DNA from: Paenibacillus soyae
GTDB taxonomy: Bacteria > Bacillota > Bacilli > Paenibacillales > Paenibacillaceae
Direction: 5' to 3'
Length of the DNA: 64,000 nt
Assembly (NCBI RefSeq): GCF_024623455.1
Contig: NZ_JANIPJ010000005.1
Location: forward strand, 186,001 to 250,000
The translations under genes and the position numbers were made by a program. Position 1 is the stretch's first letter, and each line of letters begins with the position of its first letter. The notes under the pieces are model-generated. The model had not been told where the DNA came from. It searched no databases and saw only the letters and a program-made list of their open reading frames with translations. This document shows positions 16,954 through 25,368 of this stretch, piece after piece.

Positions 16954-18309
16954 CTAAGTAACCGGATGACTCGATTGGAGACGACCGATCATATCCCTGC
17001 GTCTGTAGATCCCCAGCATGAGGCCAGCCGCGGCAAATTCGAATATGGTGACGGAGCTCCAGTTCAGAATCGGCAGGTCGAAGCCGATTACCGGAACAAG
17101 TCCGACACTCATCAGAAGATTCCAGATTAATCGGACGGCGAATAGGGTACCTACTGAGAAAACAATGGATTTGCCGTAATCATCATGCAGCCGCATGCCC
17201 ACCCGGAATGTGCGGAGAACAAAACCAAGCACGACAATGATGACGAAAGCTCCGAATACCCACCCTAAGCTGTAGACGAGGTTGGGGAACAACATTTCGC
17301 TGTAACTCTCGATAGGCGCATGCTCCTTGTTTGTATGGCCGAACGCAAATCCTTGACCCCACATGCCGCCGGACTTGATCGTATTCAGGGTGAATTTCGT
17401 CTGGTAGTTGTTATCCCAGTTGAGGAGCCGCTCTAGCCTTCCTTCCATCATCATTCGCCGGGATATATCGGTGAGGATTAGAATAGTTCCCAGCAAGACG
17501 GATATTCCGGACACGATCAGCAGTTGGAGTCTTCCGGACCAGAGTAGAAGAACGACCATTGCCGCAAAGTACGGAATGAACGATGCAATGGAGGGGGACG
17601 TCAGATAGAGGAAGGAGGGTATCCATGCATATACCAGAAGGTTCCTTATTCCCCTCGCTGCAATAATCCATTTCGAGTACTGATGAATGGAATTACCCTG
17701 CTTCTCTTGGACCAATAGTCCTGCAATCGCGATTAACAGGAGATAGGACGACACTGTGAATACATCCAGGCTAAAAGGTCCGAATTTCAGTATTTTCCGA
17801 GCGCCGTTTATAACCGGTCCGAATAGCCATGCATACATCATCAGCCCAATCGTCGCTCCGTAAAGCAGCCACGACCACTTCAACAGCCTCCGGTAATCCA
17901 CAAAATAACATGCAATCATTAACGCGATTCCAGTCCCGCCGCAAATCCATTTTACGAAGTTAGCAGCCTGGTTTCCGTCTTGATTGGATGGCATGGCAAA
18001 CAACGCCAGCACCGCAATCACAATCATGCCTGCTATTAGAGCGATTACGCTCCATTCCGGCTTCGGACGATGGACGGCATGGAAGCCTCTGCCTACCTCC
18101 ACAGCTCCGCCCATATGCTTCAGCGCTTCGGCAATCGCCTCATCCCTCGACATCCCGGACTCCAGCTTCTCTTCGGCCAGCTCTTCGATATGGCATACCA
18201 TTTCTTGTTCGATGTCCCCATGGACATCCTTCGCTTTCACTTGTCCGCAAATTTCCGAGATATAGCTTCGCACGGCAGGATGCTGAGAAATCCAGTCGCG
18301 TTCGCTCAT
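16954..18309 (-). CDS. SEDS (FtsW/RodA/SpoVE-like) membrane protein with permease-prefix N-terminus
   Basis: The 451-residue protein starts with a soluble region of about 85 residues of the kind found before PadR-regulated membrane proteins (a 'permease prefix', with EEKLESGMSRDEAIAEALKH). About ten membrane helices follow. Within them, NGARKILKFGPFSLDVF and a KSGGMWGQGFAFG motif resemble the SEDS glycosyltransferase family that polymerises peptidoglycan strands. The usual late motif around FIFSVIGEELG is replaced by a diverged YSEMLFPNLVYSLGW, so catalytic activity is uncertain. Its start overlaps the PadR gene by four bases, so expression is under that regulator. A sporulation- or stress-specific cell-wall role is inferred. 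Confidence 0.75.
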   Translation of the reverse strand: MSERDWISQHPAVRSYISEICGQVKAKDVHGDIEQEMVCHIEELAEEKLESGMSRDEAIAEALKHMGGAVEVGRGFHAVHRPKPEWSVIALIAGMIVIAVLALFAMPSNQDGNQAANFVKWICGGTGIALMIACYFVDYRRLLKWSWLLYGATIGLMMYAWLFGPVINGARKILKFGPFSLDVFTVSSYLLLIAIAGLLVQEKQGNSIHQYSKWIIAARGIRNLLVYAWIPSFLYLTSPSIASFIPYFAAMVVLLLWSGRLQLLIVSGISVLLGTILILTDISRRMMMEGRLERLLNWDNNYQTKFTLNTIKSGGMWGQGFAFGHTNKEHAPIESYSEMLFPNLVYSLGWVFGAFVIIVVLGFVLRTFRVGMRLHDDYGKSIVFSVGTLFAVRLIWNLLMSVGLVPVIGFDLPILNWSSVTIFEFAAAGLMLGIYRRRDMIGRLQSSHPVT

Positions 18310-18638
18310 ACCGATCCCTCCCCAATGACGCGGTCAACCGTCGTGCGGAAGAGTGACCATTCCTGCTGCTTCTCCTCCAGCTGCCGTCGCCCATTTTCGG
18401 TGATTCGGTAATATTTGCGTTTGCGCCCGCCTTCCTCTTGCCAGTACGCCTCGACAAGCTTATCCGATTCCAGTGTATGGAGGATGGGGTACAACGTGCC
18501 CTCCTTCAACGTGAACACGCTCGCGGAAGTTCGTTCGATTTCTTTGGTCATCTCGTAACCGTACATGTCCTTGCGCGCGAGAAGCGACAGAATCATCATG
18601 ACTGTGCTCCCCTTCATGAGCTCCTTGTTAATTTTCAT
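18306..18638 (-). CDS. PadR-family transcriptional regulator
   Basis: The 110-residue product begins MKINKELMKG and contains the PadR winged helix, with the family signatures KDMYGYEMTKEIE and FTLKEGTLYPILHTLE, then a short C-terminal dimerisation helix. The open frame extends a further 170 codons upstream only because the 51-bp repeat array lacks stops; the real start has GGAGGG 11 bases upstream. PadR proteins usually repress the membrane protein gene next to them, here the SEDS gene overlapping its stop. A good promoter lies at 18694-18722. Confidence 0.92.
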   Translation of the reverse strand: MKINKELMKGSTVMMILSLLARKDMYGYEMTKEIERTSASVFTLKEGTLYPILHTLESDKLVEAYWQEEGGRKRKYYRITENGRRQLEEKQQEWSLFRTTVDRVIGEGSV

Positions 18639-18693
18639 GCGGCGGCATGCCCTCCAAACCCTATGTAATCTATGCATCGTAAATCTAGGTATA

Positions 18694-18722
18694 AGTATAG
18701 CGTCTAGCTCCGCAGTTGGCAA
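18694..18722 (-). promoter_or_regulatory. Promoter of the padR-SEDS operon
   Basis: Read on the minus strand, TTGCCA (18717-18722) and TATACT (18694-18699) are separated by exactly 17 bp. The tandem repeat array begins only 25 bp upstream of the -35 hexamer. Confidence 0.65.
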
Positions 18723-18747
18723 GTAAATGGATAATGATGAAGCTGTC

Positions 18748-19191
18748 GAGCAAATAGAGATGCCACAAACGTCTAAATGTGCGGAAGAGGCGGGTCTGGG
18801 GAAAATAGAGGTGCCACAAACGCCTAAATGTGCTGGAGAGGCAGGTCCGGAGCAAATAGAGGTGCCACAAACCTCTAAATGTGCTGAAGAGGCAGGTCCA
18901 GAGCAAATAGAGGTGCCACAAACGTCAAAATGTACTGAAGAGGCAGGTCCGGAGCAAATAGAGGTGCCACAAACGCCTAAATGTGCGGAAGTGGCTGGTC
19001 CGGAGCAAATAGAGGTGCCACAAACCTCTAAATGTGCGGAAGAGGCGGGTCTGGAGCAAATAGAGGTGCCACAAACGTCTAAATGTGCTGAAGAGGCAGG
19101 TTGGGAGCAAATAGAGGTGCCACAAACGCCTAAACGTGCTGAAGAGGCGGTCTGGAGCAAATAGAGGTGTCACAAACGTCTAATCGTGCTC
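18748..19191 (+). repeat. 51-bp tandem repeat array, about 8.7 copies
   Basis: Seven units of exactly 51 bp start at 18748, 18799, 18850, 18901, 18952, 19003 and 19054. An eighth of 50 bp (one G lost) starts at 19105, and a partial ninth at 19155. Each unit contains GTGCCACAAACGTCTAAATG, including an imperfect palindrome with CACA / TGTG arms, and a GAAGAGGCAGGT block. Units differ at a few positions, some shared by non-adjacent copies. Because 51 is divisible by three, several frames stay open, giving a spurious 17-residue protein repeat. There is no ribosome site. A short CCCCAG run follows (19191-19215). A related copy lies inverted at 46132-46195. Confidence 0.9.
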
Positions 19192-19413
19192 CAGCCCCAG
19201 CCCCAGCCCCGGCCCAAGAAGCACAATCTATTGGTCATTGTGCACATTGCAATTTGAAGCGTTTGGTCGGAATCACCATAAAGTTGCGGAAGGCTTTAAA
19301 AGCGGCGGAAAACGCGATAAGATATGAAAAAAACAATGTCAGATTACATGACATAAGCTGTTCGTAGCATAGGGTATGGTGATGGAAAACTTCTACGTGG
19401 AGGGCTGATCCGC

Positions 19414-20871
19414 ATGAGCATAGAGGCGCTGAATGAACGAGTGGCAACCGATTTATCCTATTTGGCCTATGGAGGGGCGAACTGGGTGCGGGAGATGAAG
19501 CATGATGAGGATCACGTGTACGACGTCGTCATCGTGGGCGGAGGGCAGAGCGGGCTTGGGCTCGCATTCGGCTTGCTTCGAGAGCGGATCCCGAACATTC
19601 TCGTCATCGACGACAATCCGGAGGGGCTCGAAGGTCCTTGGGACACGTACGCCCGGATGGTGACGCTTCGAACGCCGAAGCACCTGACCTCCATCGATCT
19701 AGGCATCCCATCCCTGACCTTCCGATCATGGTGGGAGGCGCAGAAGGGAGCGGAGGCTTGGGCAGAAGTCGATAAAATACCGCGAGGCGACTGGATGAAT
19801 TACCTGCGCTGGTACCGGAGCGTCCTGAAGCTTCCCGTCGTCAACGAAACGAAGCTGACGCTCATCGAGCCGATTAGCCAAGGGTTGCATCGCCTGCATC
19901 TGGAAAGCCCGGGGAGCCTGGCCAAGCAGCAATTATTCGCCCGCAAGGTCGTCCTGGCGACGGGCATCCAGGGAGGAGGCGAATGGCATGTGCCGGAGCT
20001 GATCAAACATAAAGTGCCGCGCCATCTCTACGCCCACACGTCCGAGGCCATCGACTTCCGCAGGCTGCGGGGGAAAAAGATAGCCGTGCTGGGCGGAGGC
20101 GCTTCCGCCTTCGACAATGCGCAGTACGCGCTGTCCGAAGGCGCGGCCGAGGCGCATGTGTTCGTGCGGCGCAAGGAGCTGCCGCGCGTCAACCCGATCC
20201 GCCAAATGGAGGGCTCGGGCATGATCGAGCGATTCCAGGCGCTTTCCGACGCGGACAAATATGCGGTCATCGCGCATTTCTATAAGCATAACCAGCCGCC
20301 GACCAACGACACGTTCGCGAGAGCGGCGGCTTACCCGGGCTTCCGTCTGCATCTCGGCTCTCCTTGGCTGGATGCGGCTCCCGCGGATGAAGGAGTCGTC
20401 GTGACCACGCCGCAGGGAAGGTTCCGGTACGACTTCCTCATGATCAGCACCGGTCTCGTATCGGATCCGGCGCTGCGTCCGGAGCTGCGTCTCGTCGAAG
20501 GCGATATCGCGCGCTGGGCGGACCGCTACGCCGCCCCGGCCGAGGTCGCGAGCCCGATGCTGGACGCCCATCCGTATTTGATGCCGGGCTTCGGATTTAC
20601 GGGCCGCACGGAGGAGGGAGCACGCAGGCTTCACGGCTTATTCGCTTTCAATTATTCGGTAATGGTTAGCTGCGGATTGTCCGCATCCGCGATATCCGGC
20701 ATGAGATTCGCCATTCCGAAGCTCGTGTCCTCCATCGCGGATCAGCTGTTCATGGATGACAGGGAGACGATCCTTCGCAACTTCTATGCCTATGGCGATG
20801 CGGAATTCACCGGTCAGTGGACGCCGCCGCCGTCGGCCGGCGAAGAGGATGTCGAGCCCTCCGCTTCCTGA
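19414..20871 (+). CDS. FAD/NAD(P)-binding monooxygenase-like oxidoreductase
   Basis: This 485-residue flavoprotein has an FAD motif GGGQSGLG near residue 43 and an NADPH-type motif GGGASAFD near 230, the two-Rossmann layout of flavin monooxygenases and lysine/ornithine N-hydroxylase relatives. The exact substrate is unknown. GGAGGG lies nine bases before the ATG. It ends 58 bp inside the 3' end of the convergent WYL gene, so the two frames overlap tail to tail with no room for a terminator. Its link to the RNA-repair region is not evident. Confidence 0.78.
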   Translation: MSIEALNERVATDLSYLAYGGANWVREMKHDEDHVYDVVIVGGGQSGLGLAFGLLRERIPNILVIDDNPEGLEGPWDTYARMVTLRTPKHLTSIDLGIPSLTFRSWWEAQKGAEAWAEVDKIPRGDWMNYLRWYRSVLKLPVVNETKLTLIEPISQGLHRLHLESPGSLAKQQLFARKVVLATGIQGGGEWHVPELIKHKVPRHLYAHTSEAIDFRRLRGKKIAVLGGGASAFDNAQYALSEGAAEAHVFVRRKELPRVNPIRQMEGSGMIERFQALSDADKYAVIAHFYKHNQPPTNDTFARAAAYPGFRLHLGSPWLDAAPADEGVVVTTPQGRFRYDFLMISTGLVSDPALRPELRLVEGDIARWADRYAAPAEVASPMLDAHPYLMPGFGFTGRTEEGARRLHGLFAFNYSVMVSCGLSASAISGMRFAIPKLVSSIADQLFMDDRETILRNFYAYGDAEFTGQWTPPPSAGEEDVEPSAS

Positions 20872-21722
20872 GCGGATAGCCGCTTGTCTGCTTCATCGGC
20901 GCTGGCAACGGGTGCGGACTCCTCCAGCTCGCCGTACCTTCGCAGCGTCTTGGTGGCCGACTCCAGCATGCGGCGCTTCATATATTCGCCTTCGACGATG
21001 CGGACGCGCAGGCCGAGGAAGCGGATTCTCGACAGCAGAAATTCGCTTTCGTCCCCGAGATATTGGATACGAATGCGGTAAATGCCGCTGTCCTCGTCGA
21101 AGGAAACGCTCTTATCGAAGCAGGAGAACGCGGATAGAATGCGGGACAGCTCCGCGTTGTAGCCCTTCACGACCTCCACCTCCGCGGAGCGGACGCGCTG
21201 GGCAAGCGCCCGGGCCAGCCATGCTTTGGCCTCGGCCGTCCGCTGACGGGATGGCTCCCATTCCTCCAGCGAGATGATGTTCCGCAGCCGGGTCGACATC
21301 AGGGCGCGGCGGCGCGTCTCGTACCAGAGCAAGTACCATTCCCGCTTCACCATCGAATACTCCAGCTTGAAGGGAATGCCGGACTGACGGGACCGGACGC
21401 CGCCGTGCTTGAGGGCGATACTCATCCGGATGCCTTTGCCGTCCGCTATCGAGCGGCGAAGCTGCCGCAGGAGCGGGTGGTAGATTTGGCGAACCTCGCT
21501 TCGTCCGCGCTCGATTATAATCTCTTGCAGACGGTAATCTTCTTCCTCATGCAGCATCTCCCGGAGCTTCTCACGCGTGCTCTTCTCGAACGCCGGTTCT
21601 GCCGCCTCGCGCTCCAGCATCGCCTTCAGCCACGAGCGCTCCTGCGAAGTGAGCGCGTAGGAGCCCGTCTCCTCGAGCCGCGAGATGATTTGGTAATTAA
21701 AGATCTTCTCGAACGGGTTCAT
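20814..21722 (-). CDS. WYL-domain protein (second of the pair)
   Basis: This 302-residue protein contains a WYL domain with the diagnostic REWYLLWYE near residue 127, then a WCX-like C-terminal region (about 180-260). The N-terminal 80 residues are helical and charged, without a clear helix-turn-helix, so it may act with the larger WYL protein next to it. Its ATG lies inside the upstream WYL gene (26-bp overlap), so translation is coupled. The last 19 codons overlap the convergent flavoprotein gene. WYL domains are ligand sensors common in regulators of defence and nucleic-acid stress genes; an RNA-derived ligand is inferred. Confidence 0.82.
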   Translation of the reverse strand: MNPFEKIFNYQIISRLEETGSYALTSQERSWLKAMLEREAAEPAFEKSTREKLREMLHEEEDYRLQEIIIERGRSEVRQIYHPLLRQLRRSIADGKGIRMSIALKHGGVRSRQSGIPFKLEYSMVKREWYLLWYETRRRALMSTRLRNIISLEEWEPSRQRTAEAKAWLARALAQRVRSAEVEVVKGYNAELSRILSAFSCFDKSVSFDEDSGIYRIRIQYLGDESEFLLSRIRFLGLRVRIVEGEYMKRRMLESATKTLRRYGELEESAPVASADEADKRLSAQEAEGSTSSSPADGGGVH

Positions 21723-23022
21723 AATACGCGTAGAGCTCCTTCCACTCCTGAATAAATTCCTTGCGGAGCCATGCCGGCTCGAGCACCTCGCAGCTGGAAC
21801 CGAAGCTCCGCAGCCAAGGCTTTATCTCCGTCAGGCCGTTCACCGTGATTTCGTAGAGGAACGTCTCGTCGGTCTCGTCGGTGACGGTGCCCCATTGCCC
21901 TTGCGAGAGCACGCGGTCCTTCACGAAATTGTTGCGGGTGCCCTCGGGATTGAAGAAACGGACGACGACCTTGAACGGCCTCGACGTATCGATTACCCAG
22001 CTGATCTTCAGCTTCTCCTCCGCGCTGTCCAGCCTCATCGCGAATTCCTCTTGGCTCACTTCCTCGGTCGCCTCGAGCTCTGTCAATCCCTCCATTCGGA
22101 ATTTCATCAGCCCTTGGCGGGCGTTATGCCCGACGAGATACCATCTGCCGTATTGGTGGTCATAAATGACCTTCAGCGGCAGGATAATTTCGTACAGGCC
22201 TTCCGTTTGGCGTTCGAACAGCGGGTTCGTGTTTTTGGAGTTATAGCGCGTTCCCTTCTTGGGGGAGAGGTACAGAAATTTCAGCCTCCGCCGGCTCTCG
22301 ATCGCCTTGTAGATCGTGAATAGATGGGCTTCGTCCAAGATGCGAGAGTGAAAATGGTATTTGTACACGTGCGTCTCGGTAACTTCGGAATGAAGACCGC
22401 GCGCCTTGAGCGCCTTCTTCAGCGTGTCCCGCAGCAAATAACCTTGGACGGAGGGCACCTGCGTATTGGCCAGAACGTCCACGAAATCGTACAGATCGAT
22501 AAGTTCGTCGTCCGTGAGACGGTCAACGAGCTCGGTTCGCGCGCGGTAGCGGAAAGGACGTTTGTCATCCGCCCGCCTTATGACGCCGACCTCTTCGAGA
22601 TATTTCAGATCGCCGCGGATCGTCTTCTCGTCGGGGGCGGGCAAGTCGGCAGGCAGCTCGTCGCAGAGGAAGTCCATGAGCTCCTTGGCCGCAAGCTCGC
22701 GCTCGCGCAGCGCGGACATAATGAGCGCCAGCCGGATGCTCTCCGTTTCCTTCAGCGACTTCGCACGATAGAGGAATAAGAGGAGCGGATCGGCGGACTC
22801 GTAGTGGTTATAGCGCAAACCCTCCGCCAGCTCCGCGCCTTGCTCCTTCGTAAGGCCGTGCTGCCCGGCGTTCATCATTTCCTTTAGGTAACGAAGCGTC
22901 TTATCGTACGTGTGCACGGAAATGCCGAGCCGGGCCGCGAATTGCTGCCTGCTATAAGCGCCGCCCGTCAGCGCGAGCAGCCGAAGAAACTGAATCTCTT
23001 TGTCGAAGCTTTCCCTTGCCAT
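21697..23022 (-). CDS. WYL-domain transcriptional regulator, divergent from the RNA-repair operon
   Basis: This 441-residue regulator starts with a helix-turn-helix-like region (residues about 10-60; ARLGISVHTYDKTLRYL), has a second possible winged-helix near 135-165, a WYL domain containing GRWYLVGHN near residue 290, and a WCX domain to the end. AGAGGGGG lies nine bases before the ATG. It is transcribed away from the rlaP-hen1-pnkp-rtcB operon, with 207 bp between them, the usual arrangement for a local regulator. Direction of control (activator or repressor) cannot be told. Confidence 0.87.
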   Translation of the reverse strand: MARESFDKEIQFLRLLALTGGAYSRQQFAARLGISVHTYDKTLRYLKEMMNAGQHGLTKEQGAELAEGLRYNHYESADPLLLFLYRAKSLKETESIRLALIMSALRERELAAKELMDFLCDELPADLPAPDEKTIRGDLKYLEEVGVIRRADDKRPFRYRARTELVDRLTDDELIDLYDFVDVLANTQVPSVQGYLLRDTLKKALKARGLHSEVTETHVYKYHFHSRILDEAHLFTIYKAIESRRRLKFLYLSPKKGTRYNSKNTNPLFERQTEGLYEIILPLKVIYDHQYGRWYLVGHNARQGLMKFRMEGLTELEATEEVSQEEFAMRLDSAEEKLKISWVIDTSRPFKVVVRFFNPEGTRNNFVKDRVLSQGQWGTVTDETDETFLYEITVNGLTEIKPWLRSFGSSCEVLEPAWLRKEFIQEWKELYAYYEPVREDL

Positions 23023-23229
23023 GGCCCGATGCCCCCTCTCTCCGAAGTAAGTACATCCATTTTAACACGATACATTCCGGGAAAAAGGGGAAAATGGGAA
23101 AAATGGGGCGTCGCCATACTTTCGCCCTGTTCGCGCGCGCGCGATTGGGAGACAATGGGGGCAGCTAATAACGAAGCGCCGAAACGACCAGTCAGGCGCG
23201 CACGGCAATGATAGAGAGGAGCAATCAGC
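23023..23229. promoter_or_regulatory. Divergent control region between WYL regulators and RNA-repair operon
   Basis: These 207 bases separate the two divergent units and should hold both promoters. A purine-rich stretch (about 23080-23105) repeats GGGAAAA three times, and an alternating GCGCGCGC run lies near 23132. A TAAAAT-like -10 faces the WYL genes. I found no convincing -35/-10 pair for the repair operon and no sigma-54 element, so activation by a WYL protein is plausible. Confidence 0.4.
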
Positions 23230-24039
23230 ATGAGTCATGACGCGACCGACAACCTATCGGCGACGATAGCAGCCGAGATTCGCAGCGAGCTGCAGCGGCT
23301 CGAAGCCGAGGAGAGCATCAAAATTTTATACGCCTGCGAGTCCGGCAGCCGGGCATGGGGCTTCCCGTCGCGGGACAGTGATTACGACGTCCGGTTTATC
23401 TATATTCGTCCGGTCGACTGGTACTTGTCGATCTTCGATAAGCGCGACGTCATCGAGCGCCCGATTAGCGACATGCTGGATATTAGCGGCTGGGATCTGC
23501 GCAAGACGCTGAACCTGTTCCGCAAGTCGAATCCCCCGCTCATGGAGTGGCTCGGTTCGCCGATCGTTTACTCCGAAGCGCACGGCACGGCGGATCGGCT
23601 TCGCGAGCTCAGCGGGCAGGCTTTTTCGCCCAAGGCGAGCATCTATCATTATCTGCACATGGCGCGCGGCAACTACAGAACGTATCTGCAAGGCGACAGC
23701 GTGCGGATCAAAAAATATTTTTACGTGCTGCGTCCGATCCTCGCCTGCGAATGGATCCGCAAGTACGGCGAAATGCCGCCGATGACGTTCGACAAGCTCG
23801 TCTGCGACCTCGTGCCGGCAGGCGGCGAGCTCCGTCTTCTAATCGAAGAGCTGCTGGCGCGCAAGAAAGCGGGCGAGGAGCTCGATTACGAGCCGAAGCT
23901 TCATGTCCTTAATGATTATATTGAGCGCCAGCTCGTCCATCTGGAGCAAGAGGCATTCAAGATGCAGGCCGCCAAGTCCGATGTCGACGGCTTGCTGGAC
24001 AATTTGTTCCGCGCTGCGCTGCGGGAAGCGTGGGAGTAA
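23230..24039 (+). CDS. rlaP: RlaP-type pol-beta nucleotidyltransferase (COG3541, RNA-repair associated)
   Basis: This 269-residue protein has the polymerase-beta nucleotidyltransferase active site: GSRAWG (39-44) followed by DSDYD (49-53), which supplies the metal-binding acidic residues. The rest is the helical region of the COG3541/YcgL family. This family is reported to travel with RNA ligases, and was named RlaP for that reason; its chemistry is thought to be nucleotide addition to an RNA end but is unproven. GAGGAG precedes the ATG by seven bases. It is first in a four-gene operon with hen1, pnkp and rtcB, which strongly supports the RNA-repair assignment. Confidence 0.83.
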   Translation: MSHDATDNLSATIAAEIRSELQRLEAEESIKILYACESGSRAWGFPSRDSDYDVRFIYIRPVDWYLSIFDKRDVIERPISDMLDISGWDLRKTLNLFRKSNPPLMEWLGSPIVYSEAHGTADRLRELSGQAFSPKASIYHYLHMARGNYRTYLQGDSVRIKKYFYVLRPILACEWIRKYGEMPPMTFDKLVCDLVPAGGELRLLIEELLARKKAGEELDYEPKLHVLNDYIERQLVHLEQEAFKMQAAKSDVDGLLDNLFRAALREAWE

Positions 24040-24084
24040 CCCGCAGGCGCGCTTTTTTTACCAAGGGAGAGGGGAAAACAACCT

Positions 24085-25365
24085 ATGGCTATCGTACAAC
24101 TGAAATCGACGAATCCGTCGTTTACTTATTTGATCCGCAAAAATCCCGGTACCGGCATGCAGCTCCGCTCCGTGCGGCAAGGCATGGCCTACGGCTGGTA
24201 TTCGGACGCCGAGACGTACAACGTCTACTTCAAAGACGCCGATAACGGCATCTCGTATAAACAGGACGCGGGCGAGAGCTTCGAATACTTGAACGTGTCG
24301 CGGTACAACACGCCGCTGTTCCCGCTTAACGCCATTAATGAATTTCTCGCCTCGCCGTTCAAATCCTTGGACGACCGGGATGCCGATGGGTTCGACAACG
24401 CGTTCTACATCAACATGATCCACGTGGACCGGGGGCATTACATCGATTTTTTCCGCAAGCATCTGCCCGGCTTCCAGTTCGACTTGGAGCACCGCTCGCA
24501 CAAAAGCTACGCCCTGACGATCTCCACGAGCAGAAGCCTTCACCATCTGCTGCATGTCGTAAGCGTGCTGTGTCTGTTTCTCTCCGTGTTCGGGGACGAA
24601 TATATCGACATTTCGGACGCCGTCCTGGACAAATACATTCGCAGCTTGAACGTCATCGACGCGCCGTTCTATATTCGCAGCCTGTTCGCCAGAAGCTTCC
24701 TGACGACCCGCGAGCGGTTCAAAGCGTACCAGGCGGAAATCGAGCGGACCGGGCGTTACGCCATCCGATTGGAATACGGAGGAACGGCGCAGCAGCGGAG
24801 AAGTTTTATCGGGAGCCGCCTGAAGTTCGAACGGCCGATCGTGGACGTCGGCTGCGGCGAAGGCTTCTACGCGATTCCGTTCGCCCAGAAGATCGAGGAC
24901 ACCTATTACGCCATCGATATTAACGAGGAGCTGCATCCCATCGTGCAGCGCAAAGCCGCGGCCAAAGACATCGACAACATCGCGCTGTTCGCGTCGCTCG
25001 ACCACTTCCTGGAGGCATACAACGGGGAGCCCGTCGACGTCATTTTGACCGAGGTGATCGAGCATATGCCGGAGGAGGACGCGGCGGCTTTCATCCGTCA
25101 GATCATGACCGCGATTCAGTTCGAGAGGTTCGTCATTACGACGCCGAACGCCGACTTCAACGGTTACTACGAGCTGGAGAGCTTCCGGCATGACGATCAC
25201 AAATGGGAGATGGGGCGCGCGGCGTTCGAGGAATGGTTCGGACGAACGTTGGAGGCGGCCTGCGGTGACGGCGAGCCGTTCCGCTATGAAGTTGTCGCCA
25301 TCGGCGACAGCGTGGACGGCATTCACACGACGCAAGGCATTGTCGTATACGGGAGGGGAGCTTAG
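24085..25365 (+). CDS. hen1: Bacterial Hen1: 3'-terminal RNA ribose 2'-O-methyltransferase
   Basis: The 426-residue protein has the two-part bacterial Hen1 layout. The N-terminal half (about 1-230) is the Pnkp-binding, ligase-activating region. The C-terminal half is a SAM methyltransferase with VDVGCGEG near residue 253. The metal-binding set E323, E326, H327 (EVIEH) and H372 (HDDHKW) matches the Mn2+ ligands known to be needed for 2'-O-methylation of a 3'-terminal ribose. Methylation before ligation protects repaired tRNA from being cut again at the same site. It lies 45 bp after rlaP and three bases before pnkp. Length is slightly below the roughly 460 of the clostridial enzyme. Confidence 0.93.
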   Translation: MAIVQLKSTNPSFTYLIRKNPGTGMQLRSVRQGMAYGWYSDAETYNVYFKDADNGISYKQDAGESFEYLNVSRYNTPLFPLNAINEFLASPFKSLDDRDADGFDNAFYINMIHVDRGHYIDFFRKHLPGFQFDLEHRSHKSYALTISTSRSLHHLLHVVSVLCLFLSVFGDEYIDISDAVLDKYIRSLNVIDAPFYIRSLFARSFLTTRERFKAYQAEIERTGRYAIRLEYGGTAQQRRSFIGSRLKFERPIVDVGCGEGFYAIPFAQKIEDTYYAIDINEELHPIVQRKAAAKDIDNIALFASLDHFLEAYNGEPVDVILTEVIEHMPEEDAAAFIRQIMTAIQFERFVITTPNADFNGYYELESFRHDDHKWEMGRAAFEEWFGRTLEAACGDGEPFRYEVVAIGDSVDGIHTTQGIVVYGRGA

Positions 25366-25368
25366 ACC

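Noticed and set aside
18727..19164. A 145-residue plus-strand ORF with 17-residue repeats, and a 284-residue minus-strand extension of PadR
   Set aside because: The 51-bp unit has no stop in several frames, so open frames arise by chance; neither has a ribosome site, and PadR has a proper start at 18638 with GGAGGG.
18748..19191. CRISPR array
   Set aside because: Units are contiguous without unique spacers, are diverged from each other, and no cas gene lies nearby.
19167..19367. A 66-residue ORF starting in the repeat array
   Set aside because: It begins within the last repeat unit, has no ribosome site and shows no recognisable domain beyond one CxxC.
23023..23229. Sigma-54 promoter for the repair operon as in E. 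coli rtcBA
   Set aside because: No TGGCAC-N5-TTGC pattern is present, and no RtcR-like activator gene lies nearby.
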